This document shows, one piece after another, positions 1 through 5,227 of a stretch of 5,227 bases of DNA. Origin of the DNA: an uncultured Ruminococcus sp. (GTDB lineage Bacteria > Bacillota > Clostridia > Oscillospirales > Acutalibacteraceae); NCBI GenBank assembly GCA_945632055.1, contig CALZCU010000099.1:1-5227 (forward strand), read 5' to 3'. The translations under genes and the position numbers were made by a program. The notes beneath the pieces are model-generated. The model searched no databases. It saw only the letters and a list, made by a program, of their open reading frames with translations, and was not told the origin of the DNA. Position 1 is the first letter of the stretch; each line of letters begins with the position of its first letter.

Positions 1-1324
1 AAAAACTTCCGCAGCCTGACGAGCAAGCCTCGTTAAGGAATATGTTGTCAATTGCTCCGTTATGAATTTTGAAGCACTTAATATCCTGACCGCCGATGTC
101 AATTATAAATTCTACATCGGGCATAAAATATTTAGCCGCAGTAAAGTGAGCGATTGTTTCAACCACTCCGTAGTCAACGGCAAAGGCATTTTTAATTATA
201 TCCTCGCCGTAGCCTGTAACAGCAGACGAAGCAATGTTTATGTCGGGGTTAATCGAGTATATCTCCTCTAAAAACTCCTTGATAATTTCAACGGGATTGC
301 CCTTTGACGGGAGATACTTTGAATAGAGAAGCTCGCCGTCCTCGTTAAGCACAACGCCCTTGACTGTTGTTGAGCCTGCGTCCATTCCGACATAAGCCTT
401 GCCCTTATAGCCCTTAAGCTCCTTTTGCTTAACATTCGCCCTTGCGTGTCTTTCGGTAAAGCGGGCATAGTCCTCCTCGCTTTCAAAGAGGGGAGAATTA
501 TACGCAAAGTTGCCCGAGCCACGGTAGCTCCTTACGCTGTTGATTACATCGTCAAAGTTAATCGGCTGTTCTGCACAGAGAGCCGCACCGCAGGCAACAT
601 AATAGAGCGAATTTTCGGGGCAGATTCCCTTTGTGCCGAGTGTGCGGTCGAAGCAGTTTCTAAGCTCGCTCATAAATGTGAGAGGTCCGCCGAGGTAAAC
701 GACCTGACCTTCAATCTCTCTGCCCTGAGCAAGACCTGCAACAGTCTGACTGACAACGGCATTAAAAATACTTTCGGCAATATCGCTTTTTCTTGCGCCC
801 TGATTGAGAAGCGGCTGAATGTCGGTTTTCGCAAAAACACCGCATCTTGAGGCGATTGTGTATGTCTTTTCATACTGCTTTGCAAGCTCGTCCAAATCCT
901 CAAGCTCAACATTGAGCAGTGTTGCCATCTGGTCGATAAATGCTCCCGTACCGCCTGCGCAGGTGCCGTTCATTCTGACCTCAAGACCGTTTGTGAGGAA
1001 GAGAATCTTTGCGTCCTCGCCGCCAAGCTCAATCACAACATCGGTGCCGGGGATAAATGTGTTTGCGGCAACTCTGGTGGCGTAAACCTCCTGAACGAAG
1101 TCAATATTGCAAGCCTGAGCAACGCCCATACCTGCCGAGCCTGACATTGCAACAGACGCATTTTCAACACCGTCAACGCTTTTGCGCACAGTGTCCAGAA
1201 TTTCGGCAATCTTCTCCGTAATCTGAGAATAGTGGCGTTCATAGGTGCTGTATATCAAATTGTTTTTGTCGTCGAGCACAACGCATTTTATCGTGGTCGA
1301 GCCTATATCAAGTCCTAATTTCAA
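1..1324 (-). CDS. Acyl-CoA dehydratase activase with tandem BadF/BadG/HgdC-type ATPase domains (C-terminal part beyond the window)
   Basis: The first 441 residues are present and the frame is open to the left edge. Domain 1 (about 1-255) has the ASKHA phosphate loop D6-I-G-S-T-T, then GGEDAK (101-106), then NGTCAGGTGAF (119-129) with C122, and SRCGVF with C161. C122 and C161 match the two cysteines that in HgdC-type activators bind a [4Fe-4S] cluster shared by a homodimer. After a linker, domain 2 repeats the fold: DAGSTT (315-320), GGQD (411-414) and NEACSSGCGSF (431-441). Known family members hydrolyse ATP to push an electron into 2-hydroxyacyl-CoA dehydratases in anaerobic amino-acid or hydroxy-acid fermentation. 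Two activase domains in one chain is the layout of the large clostridial proteins (roughly 1400 residues) that continue into dehydratase-like regions. That continuation is inferred, and the role of those large proteins is not settled. TTG was chosen as start because GGAGG lies 7 bases upstream; in-frame GTGs at 1361-1363 and 1367-1369 lack such a site. The family call is firm, the exact reaction is not. Confidence 0.92.
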   Translation of the reverse strand, partial: MKLGLDIGSTTIKCVVLDDKNNLIYSTYERHYSQITEKIAEILDTVRKSVDGVENASVAMSGSAGMGVAQACNIDFVQEVYATRVAANTFIPGTDVVIELGGEDAKILFLTNGLEVRMNGTCAGGTGAFIDQMATLLNVELEDLDELAKQYEKTYTIASRCGVFAKTDIQPLLNQGARKSDIAESIFNAVVSQTVAGLAQGREIEGQVVYLGGPLTFMSELRNCFDRTLGTKGICPENSLYYVACGAALCAEQPINFDDVINSVRSYRGSGNFAYNSPLFESEEDYARFTERHARANVKQKELKGYKGKAYVGMDAGSTTVKGVVLNEDGELLYSKYLPSKGNPVEIIKEFLEEIYSINPDINIASSAVTGYGEDIIKNAFAVDYGVVETIAHFTAAKYFMPDVEFIIDIGGQDIKCFKIHNGAIDNIFLNEACSSGCGSF

Positions 1325-1328
1325 AATG

Positions 1329-1362
1329 CCGCCTCCGAGAAAGCGGAAATGCGGAATCCGCA
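1329..1362 (-). other. Small leader hairpins next to the activase ribosome binding site
   Basis: TGCGGAATCCGCA (1350-1362) is an inverted repeat that can form a 5-bp hairpin with a 3-base loop in the minus-strand leader. A second CCGC/GCGG pairing (1343-1346 with 1329-1332) would enclose most of the GGAGG site. The two helices could coexist or compete, since CCGC of the first arm can also pair with the second GCGG. They are short, so a regulatory role is only a possibility. Confidence 0.35.
1332..1336 (-). promoter_or_regulatory. Ribosome binding site GGAGG that fixes a TTG start
   Basis: On the minus strand GGAGG is followed by 7 bases and then TTG (1322-1324). No ATG lies near enough to serve, and the conserved LGLDIGSTT begins two codons after the TTG, as expected for a true family N-terminus. 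Confidence 0.8.
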
Positions 1363-1490
1363 CACCCACTCTGATTTATTTCTGTAATCTGTTCGTTTTT
1401 GAACATTGACCTTTTCAGTATATACCATATTATTATAGCTTTTTTTGACTGCATTTTAATTCTACAAAGCAAAAATAAATACTTTGATTA

Positions 1491-1519
1491 ATTTTACCAC
1501 TTCTATCCGCCAAAATCAA
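1491..1519 (-). promoter_or_regulatory. Candidate sigma-A promoter for the activase gene
   Basis: On the minus strand TTGATT (1514-1519) and TAAAAT (1491-1496) are separated by exactly 17 bases, matching 4/6 and 5/6 of the consensus. This predicts a leader of about 160 bases. A perfect TATAAT also lies closer to the gene (1432-1437), but its best -35 (TTAAAA, spacing 16) is weaker. Either or both may be used. Confidence 0.5.
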
Positions 1520-1563
1520 TATACAAATATTAAATACTGTTGTTTTTCATTTTATTACAAGCT

Positions 1564-1588
1564 AAAAGGGGACACGCTAATGTCCCCT
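1564..1588 (-). terminator. Stem-loop terminator after the acyl-CoA synthetase gene
   Basis: AGGGGACA (minus strand, 1581-1588) pairs perfectly with TGTCCCCT (1567-1574) around a six-base loop, starting 8 bases after the stop codon. The RNA then reads UUUU and AGC, so the U-tract is short but in the right place. It separates the synthetase transcript from the activase gene downstream. Confidence 0.75.
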
Positions 1589-1595
1589 CAAAAAA

Positions 1596-3239
1596 TTATT
1601 TATCCTCGTTGCGAAGCGTTGTTCTCTTGATTTTTCCGCTGATGGTTTTCGGGAACTCATCAACAATCTCAAGATACTGAATCCATTTATATGAAGCCAT
1701 ACGCTTGTTACAGAAGGTTTTAATCTCGTTTTCGGTGTTTTTATCGTGAGCCACACCGTCAGCCAGCTTTACCAGAGCCTTGATTGCCTGTCCTCTGTCC
1801 TTGTCGGGAACTCCGATTACAGCACATTCAAGCACATTCGGGTACTGCATAATAACATTTTCAACCTCAAACGGACCTACACGGAAGCCTCTTGTCTTGA
1901 TGAGGTCATCGGCTCTGCCGACATACCAGAAATATCCGTCCTCGTCCTTGTAGGCTGTGTCGCCTGTATGGTAAACTCCGCCTCTCCATACCTTTTCATA
2001 GAGCTTTTCATCGCCGTAGTACGACATAAAGATTCCGTACTGCTTTTTGTCCTTACGGGGATATACAACAAGCTCGCCTGTTTCGTTTGCGCCAAGCTCC
2101 TTGCCGCTTTCGTCAACGATGTGGAAGTCATACAGCGGAGTGGGCTTGCCCATTGAGCCGGGCTTTGCAACACTACCCTTAAGATTTGCAAGCATAAGAA
2201 CGCCCTCGGTCTGACCGAAACCCTCCATAAGATGAATGCCCGTCTGCTCGTAAACCTTTTCAAACACCTCGCCGTTGAGAGCCTCGCCTGCTGTTGTGAG
2301 ATGCTCAAGAGAACATAAATCGTACTTGTCCATTCCACGCTTGATAAAATATCTGTAGACAGTAGGCGGTGCGCAAAAGGTTGTAACCTTGTACTTCTCG
2401 ATAATTCTGAGAAGCTTGCCCGGTGAGAACTTATCAAAGTCATACACCATTACGCCGCTTCCGCAGAGCCACTGACCGTAGATTTTGCCCCAGGAAGCCT
2501 TCGCCCAACCTGTTTCGGCAACGGTGAGGTGAAGTCCTCTTTCCTTAACGCACTGCCAATATTTTGCAGTAATAATGTGACCTAAGGAATAGGTGTGGTT
2601 ATGCTCAACTGCCTTGGGATAGCCTGTTGTGCCTGATGTGAAGTAAATCAGCATAGGCTCTTCAGCCTTGGTTTCCACTCTTTCGAGGGTATCGTCAGCC
2701 TCTTCAACCTCTTTTGTAAAATCAACTGTTCCGAAAAGCCTTCTTCTGCAAAGGAAAATCTTTTCCAGCGGATTGGGCTGAGAAGCAACAGCCATCAAAT
2801 CCTCCGCCGTTGTATCATCGGGTGTGCATACAGCCGCCTTGATGTCGGCAGCGTTTATTCTGTAGGATATATCACTCTGAGTGAGCAGGTGGGTTGCAGG
2901 GATAATTACTGCTCCGAGCTTGTGAAGCGCAGGTGCAACATACCAATACTCGTAGTTTCTCTTTAAAATTACAAGCACCTTATCGCCCTTTTTGATGCCG
3001 TGCTTTCTGAAAACATTTGCAGCCTTGTTGCTCAGGCGGCTGATGTCTGCAAATGTAAAGGTTTTCTCCTCCTTGTCGGGGTTCGTCCAGACAACGGCTG
3101 TGTCATCGGGAGCAAGCTCAGCCATTTTGTCAACTACATCGTAGCCGAAATTATAGTTTTCGGGAAAATCCAGCTCAAAATCAAGCAGATTTCCGTTTTC
3201 ATCAAGTGTTTCCTTGCAAAAATTCTTATAAAGCTGCAT
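1596..3239 (-). CDS. AMP-forming acyl-CoA synthetase (Acs/medium-chain ACSM-like)
   Basis: This 547-residue protein is full length for the family. It should join a carboxylic acid to CoA in the cytoplasm through an acyl-AMP intermediate, releasing AMP and pyrophosphate. Visible motifs, in order: phosphate loop TSGTTGYPK (201-209); the ACSM/Acs-like ETGWAKASWGKIYGQW stretch around 242-257; EGFGQTE (339-345), which holds the adenine and ribose contacts; TGD (425-427); the hinge GRADDLIKTRG (441-451); and PKTISGK with catalytic K536 near the C-terminus. All key residues are present, so it is probably active. The acid used (acetate, propionate, branched, medium-chain or aromatic) cannot be read from the sequence. 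I chose ATG at 3237-3239 because AAGGA lies 8 bases upstream; ATG at 3246-3248 or TTG at 3255-3257 would add 3 or 6 residues, but neither has a well-spaced site. It has its own likely promoter and a terminator, so it appears to be a single-gene unit. Confidence 0.95.
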   Translation of the reverse strand: MQLYKNFCKETLDENGNLLDFELDFPENYNFGYDVVDKMAELAPDDTAVVWTNPDKEEKTFTFADISRLSNKAANVFRKHGIKKGDKVLVILKRNYEYWYVAPALHKLGAVIIPATHLLTQSDISYRINAADIKAAVCTPDDTTAEDLMAVASQPNPLEKIFLCRRRLFGTVDFTKEVEEADDTLERVETKAEEPMLIYFTSGTTGYPKAVEHNHTYSLGHIITAKYWQCVKERGLHLTVAETGWAKASWGKIYGQWLCGSGVMVYDFDKFSPGKLLRIIEKYKVTTFCAPPTVYRYFIKRGMDKYDLCSLEHLTTAGEALNGEVFEKVYEQTGIHLMEGFGQTEGVLMLANLKGSVAKPGSMGKPTPLYDFHIVDESGKELGANETGELVVYPRKDKKQYGIFMSYYGDEKLYEKVWRGGVYHTGDTAYKDEDGYFWYVGRADDLIKTRGFRVGPFEVENVIMQYPNVLECAVIGVPDKDRGQAIKALVKLADGVAHDKNTENEIKTFCNKRMASYKWIQYLEIVDEFPKTISGKIKRTTLRNEDK

Positions 3240-3247
3240 TTTATACA

Positions 3248-3252
3248 TCCTT
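3248..3252 (-). promoter_or_regulatory. Ribosome binding site AAGGA choosing the synthetase start
   Basis: AAGGA on the minus strand sits 8 bases before ATG at 3237-3239. The next ATG upstream (3246-3248) overlaps this site and would leave no spacing, so the shorter start is preferred. Confidence 0.65.
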
Positions 3253-3275
3253 TTCAAGCGTTTTTCTGACAGACT

Positions 3276-3297
3276 GTACCGCCCTGACGGGCAATAC
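3276..3297 (-). other. Leader hairpin before the synthetase gene
   Basis: In minus-strand RNA, GUAUUGCCC and GGGCGGUAC form a 9-bp stem around the loop GUCA, with two G-U pairs. On the plus strand those two positions would be C-A mismatches, so the structure fits RNA made from the gene's own strand. It lies about 37 bases before the start codon and just after the predicted transcription start. No U-tract follows, so it is not a standard terminator. It may stabilise the mRNA 5' end or be a control element. Confidence 0.55.
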
Positions 3298-3311
3298 TGA
3301 ATTACACTAAT

Positions 3312-3340
3312 ATTTTATTAAAAATTCCGCAAAAGCACAA
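3312..3340 (-). promoter_or_regulatory. Candidate promoter for the acyl-CoA synthetase gene
   Basis: TAAAAT (3312-3317, minus strand) is a 5/6 match to a -10 box. TTGTGC (3335-3340), 17 bases upstream, matches only 3/6 of a -35 box. Transcription would begin near 3305, giving a leader of about 65 bases that contains the hairpin at 3276-3297. Confidence 0.35.
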
Positions 3341-3412
3341 TACCCGCAATTATGCTAAATGAAAATTTATTGCATAGTATTATTCAGGGGCAGAATACCG
3401 TTATCCATATAT

Positions 3413-3448
3413 GAATAGAACTATTCGTTCTTAATGCAGGAACTGCAT
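3413..3448 (-). other. Two small hairpins just downstream of mrp
   Basis: ATGCAG/CTGCAT (3434-3448, 3-base loop) and GAATAG/CTATTC (3413-3426, 2-base loop) are perfect 6-bp inverted repeats 22-58 bases after the mrp stop. Neither is followed by a U-tract on the minus strand, so they are poor intrinsic terminators. They could still slow 3' RNA decay or mark where transcription ends. No better terminator for mrp is visible. Confidence 0.3.
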
Positions 3449-3470
3449 AACAATGCAAATTACGCACTTA

Positions 3471-4286
3471 TCAGCAGTCAAGCATCTGTGCCGCTTCATC
3501 AAGATAGCCGCCCTCAAAAAACTCAACTCTGCCGTTGTCAACGCTCTTTGCAAGCTCGCTGTCAATCGGGAGCTTTGCAAGCACCTTTGTACCGTATTTT
3601 TCGGCAATCTCGTCAATGTGGCTTTCGCCGAAAACAGAGTGCTTTTTTCCGCAGTCGGGGCAGGAAAAGTAGCTCATGTTTTCAACAAGTCCGAGTACGG
3701 GAACGCTCATCATATTTGCCATTTTAACAGCCTTTTCAACAATCATTCCGACAAGCTCCTGCGGAGAGGCGACAACAACAATGCCGTCAAGCGGAATACT
3801 CTGGAACACAGTCAGCGGAACATCGCCCGTTCCAGGAGGCATATCGACAAACATATAGTCAATCTCGCCCCAGACAACATCTGTCCAGAACTGCTTGACC
3901 GTTCCCGTAATCATCGGTGAACGCCATACAACAGGGTCGGTTTCGTTTTCAAGCAAAAGGTTGATTGACATTATTTTTATGCCTGTTTCTGTTTCAACAG
4001 GGATAATTCCCTCGTCACTTCCCATACATCTCTGCGTTCTTCCGAAAGCCTTGGGAATTGACGGTCCTGTTATATCTGCGTCAAGCACAGCCGTACTTTT
4101 GCCCATTCTGTTCATTGTCACAGCAAGCATTGAGGTCACAAGGCTTTTACCAACTCCGCCCTTGCCGGATACTACTCCGATAACCTTTTTTACTCTGCTG
4201 TATTTATTCAGCGGCTCGTGCAAATCCTGCGGACTGTTTTCCTTACATCCTGATGAGCAGGAGGAACAATCGTGATTACATCCCAT
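3471..4286 (-). CDS. mrp: Mrp/NBP35 (ApbC) family P-loop ATPase, Fe-S cluster carrier
   Basis: This 271-residue soluble protein has the deviant Walker A of the MinD/Mrp group, SGKGGVGKS (40-48) with the signature lysine K42, the switch I-like DADITGPS (69-76), and VDMPPGTGD (147-155). The family pair CPDC (C209, C212) binds a bridging [4Fe-4S] cluster at the dimer interface in characterised relatives, which pass clusters to apo-enzymes. A short tail before the ATPase core carries C3, C7, C10 and C14 (spacing CxxxCxxCxxxC), reminiscent of the N-terminal cluster of NBP35 but with different spacing. There is also a cysteine at the last position, C271. The start ATG has GAGG 8 bases upstream. It follows the 208-residue membrane protein gene by 42 bases on the same strand and may be co-transcribed with it. 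The family call is very secure. Which enzymes it serves is unknown; the nearby activase is a possible client by inference only. Confidence 0.95.
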   Translation of the reverse strand: MGCNHDCSSCSSGCKENSPQDLHEPLNKYSRVKKVIGVVSGKGGVGKSLVTSMLAVTMNRMGKSTAVLDADITGPSIPKAFGRTQRCMGSDEGIIPVETETGIKIMSINLLLENETDPVVWRSPMITGTVKQFWTDVVWGEIDYMFVDMPPGTGDVPLTVFQSIPLDGIVVVASPQELVGMIVEKAVKMANMMSVPVLGLVENMSYFSCPDCGKKHSVFGESHIDEIAEKYGTKVLAKLPIDSELAKSVDNGRVEFFEGGYLDEAAQMLDC

Positions 4287-4304
4287 ATTTTTATCCTCTT
4301 TTCG

Positions 4305-4332
4305 TTAATAGTTAATATATTGAAAATATCAA
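4305..4332 (-). promoter_or_regulatory. Possible internal promoter directly before mrp
   Basis: TTGATA (4327-4332, 5/6 of a -35 box) and TATTAA (4305-4310, 4/6 of a -10 box) are 16 bases apart on the minus strand. The -35 overlaps the stop codon of the upstream gene. It would give a very short leader. The region is A/T-rich, so a chance match is likely enough. Confidence 0.3.
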
Positions 4333-4955
4333 ATTTCCATATCGGTTTCACCGCCCGATTCAACAGGCTCATTACCTTGAGGGAAGCTCGTTTCCGACTG
4401 TGCAGTAGCTGTAGTTTCCATGACCTCTGATGTGGTCGGTGCTTCCGTAGGCGGCTCGGTGGGAGCTTCTGTAGGAGCTTCTGTCGGTGCTTCTGTTGCA
4501 GGCTGTGTTTCAACGGCTGTTGTTTCAAAGGTAGGTGCGTTTGTCGTCTGAGCCGCTGTTGATGTGACAGCTGTCGAAGCCGTTGTTTCCTTTTTATCGG
4601 GCTGTTTAGGCGAACACTGCATAAAAGCAAAAGCAATTGCGGCAACAAGACACAGCACTGCGGCAACCGTCAGCACAATTGCGACCGTCTTATTCTTATT
4701 ATTCTTTTTTCTGCCGTTCTGGGAGCTTCTTCTCGGTCTGGCATTTATGTAGTATTCCTCCGAGTTGCCCTCGTACTCATCAAAATAGGTGTAATCAACA
4801 TCGTCACCCGTCTGAGAATTAAAATTATCTCCGTAATCGTCGGCACTGTCGGAACAGCTCTTTTCGTCAGCCTCGCTGTAAACGCTTCGTGAAGGCTTGC
4901 TTTCTGTCTCAACATCGAAGTTTTCAAGGTCATACTCGTTGTCCCTGTTCTGCAT
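4329..4955 (-). CDS. Single-pass membrane protein with acidic N-terminus and extracellular TEAP repeat, function unknown
   Basis: I do not recognise a family for this 208-residue protein. Residues 1-73 are rich in Asp, Glu, Ser and Tyr with no visible fold motif. A basic stretch (74-90, RPRR then KK and NK pairs) comes just before one hydrophobic helix (about 91-112). By the positive-inside rule the acidic part is cytoplasmic and the C-terminal part is outside. The outer part is low complexity, rich in Thr, Ala, Pro and Glu, with five TEAP-type units (154-173), which suggests an extended spacer in the cell wall. C114 just after the helix does not fit a lipobox (FMQC). There is no sortase motif and no enzymatic domain. 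ATG at 4953-4955 is supported by AAAGGGAG 8 bases upstream. It lies 42 bases before mrp on the same strand. A membrane-tethered regulator or envelope protein would fit, but that is a guess. Confidence 0.85.
   Translation of the reverse strand: MQNRDNEYDLENFDVETESKPSRSVYSEADEKSCSDSADDYGDNFNSQTGDDVDYTYFDEYEGNSEEYYINARPRRSSQNGRKKNNKNKTVAIVLTVAAVLCLVAAIAFAFMQCSPKQPDKKETTASTAVTSTAAQTTNAPTFETTAVETQPATEAPTEAPTEAPTEPPTEAPTTSEVMETTATAQSETSFPQGNEPVESGGETDMEI
4435..4494 (-). repeat. Five 12-base tandem units encoding TEAP
   Basis: Units start at 4435, 4447, 4459, 4471 and 4483 and encode TEAP, with one TEPP, in the extracellular part of the membrane protein. The units differ mostly at third codon positions, so the peptide repeat is kept while the DNA has drifted. 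Each is a whole number of codons, so copy-number changes keep the frame. Confidence 0.85.
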
Positions 4956-5015
4956 TACTTGTTCTCCCTTTCAATATACGCAATTCCGATAAGTAAACAC
5001 TGATTAAATCGTTTG

Positions 5016-5045
5016 TACATATTGCGCCGACAGATTTTTTGTCAG
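5016..5045 (-). promoter_or_regulatory. Weak candidate promoter for the membrane protein-mrp pair
   Basis: CTGACA (5040-5045, minus strand) is a 5/6 match to a -35 box. TATGTA (5016-5021), 18 bases on, matches a -10 box at only 3/6. No better pair is visible in the gap. The -35 directly abuts the base of the long hairpin at 5046-5099. Confidence 0.25.
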
Positions 5046-5099
5046 ATTGCTTAAAATTTTGTGCGCAGGCTGACGCCTGTGTGCAGAATTTTGGGCAAT
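5046..5099 (+). repeat. Long intergenic hairpin, 25 bp stem with TGAC loop
   Basis: The arms 5046-5070 and 5075-5099 pair along all 25 positions around the four-base loop TGAC (5071-5074) if the plus strand is read as RNA. Nineteen pairs are Watson-Crick and six are G-U (at 5051, 5052, 5059, 5062, 5063 and 5065). On the minus strand the same six positions become A-C mismatches. It sits between a gene end (5171) and a gene start (4955), both on the minus strand. The core CAGGC/GCCTG is followed by TTTT on both strands a little further out, so it may act as a terminator for the right-edge gene. A small RNA or a palindromic repeat element are alternatives. I see no strong rightward promoter. Confidence 0.75.
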
Positions 5100-5170
5100 A
5101 TGGCAGAAAATATGCAAGCAAGATGTGCAAACAGCTTTTTTGCGTGATTTATTCAGTGGTTACTTAAGTA

Positions 5171-5227
5171 TCAGCGGATTAATTTCTCAATATCCTTGTT
5201 GTTTGCCATTACCATAAGTCTTTCGTT
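5171..5227 (-). CDS. C-terminal 18 residues of an unidentified protein (5' part beyond the window)
   Basis: The minus frame reads NERLMVMANNKDIEKLIR and stops at TGA (5171-5173). It is open to the window edge and has ordinary codon and residue composition, like the end of a charged helix. The other minus-strand frames close within this stretch. A perfect 10-base palindrome, TACTTAAGTA (5161-5170), directly follows the stop. The fragment is too short to name a family. Confidence 0.5.
   Translation of the reverse strand, partial: NERLMVMANNKDIEKLIR

Noticed and set aside
425..850. 141-codon plus-strand open frame opposite the activase
   Set aside because: It is antisense to a gene with clear domain motifs, shows no family features and has no ribosome binding site. 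It is explained by reverse-strand reading of the activase codons.
1877..2443. 188-codon minus-strand frame inside the synthetase gene
   Set aside because: It is out of frame with a strongly supported synthetase and has an Arg/Ser/Leu-rich composition typical of a shifted reading.
3453..3920. 155-codon plus-strand frame opposite mrp
   Set aside because: It is antisense to the conserved Mrp motifs, with no binding site and no recognisable protein features.
4435..4494. CRISPR-like array
   Set aside because: The 12-base units are contiguous with no spacers and lie in frame in a coding region.
4208..4666. 152-codon minus-strand frame rich in Gln, Leu and Arg
   Set aside because: It is a shifted reading of the TEAP-repeat gene and the start of mrp. 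The residue bias comes from the 12-base repeat, and the correct frames have good ribosome binding sites.
4639..4682. Lipoprotein signal in the membrane protein (cysteine after the helix)
   Set aside because: FMQC does not fit a lipobox, and the helix follows about 90 residues of charged sequence instead of lying at the N-terminus.
5001..5045. Rightward promoter driving the long hairpin as an RNA gene
   Set aside because: I searched the plus strand left of the hairpin and found no -35/-10 pair with acceptable matches and spacing, so I do not call an RNA gene.
4930..5130. 66-codon minus-strand frame across the intergenic gap
   Set aside because: It needs a TTG start without a ribosome binding site, runs through the long hairpin and overlaps the well-supported start of the membrane protein gene.

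Overview
The window looks like part of a chromosome from an anaerobic Clostridia-type Firmicute, plausibly a gut Ruminococcus/Oscillospiraceae relative. The reasons are strong GGAGG-type ribosome binding sites, A/T-rich intergenic DNA, a 2-hydroxyacyl-CoA dehydratase-type activase (typical of strict anaerobes), a Mrp protein with a cysteine-rich N-terminal tail, and a membrane protein with a Thr-Glu-Ala-Pro repeat. The assignment rests on gene type and style, not on a database match. Every supported gene lies on the minus strand, so transcription runs right to left.

Layout from right to left. The last 18 codons of an unidentified gene enter at the right edge (stop at 5171-5173). A 215-base gap follows and holds a long hairpin of 25 base pairs (5046-5099). 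Next is a single-pass membrane protein of 208 residues with an acidic cytoplasmic part and a TEAP-repeat outer part (4329-4955). Forty-two bases further on is mrp, a P-loop ATPase of the Mrp/NBP35 Fe-S carrier family (3471-4286); the two probably share a transcript. A 231-base gap with several small hairpins and a likely promoter separates this pair from an AMP-forming acyl-CoA synthetase (1596-3239), which ends at a stem-loop terminator. After a further 271-base gap with its own promoter candidates comes the start of a large activase with two ATPase domains (1-1324), running off the left edge. That gene starts at a TTG codon.

How they could work together: the synthetase would charge a carboxylic acid with CoA. 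The activase belongs to the family that uses ATP and a [4Fe-4S] cluster to drive one electron into 2-hydroxyacyl-CoA dehydratases. Mrp proteins carry Fe-S clusters to client enzymes. An anaerobic acyl-CoA theme is therefore reasonable, but the terminator and separate promoters argue against one operon, and no substrate can be read from the sequence.

I find no CRISPR array, tRNA, rRNA, transposase, phage or defence gene, and no convincing new multi-gene system. The most unusual signals are non-coding. One is the 25-bp intergenic hairpin, whose imperfections are all G-U pairs on the strand opposite to the genes. The other is a smaller hairpin in the leader of the synthetase, whose imperfections are G-U pairs on the gene's own strand.
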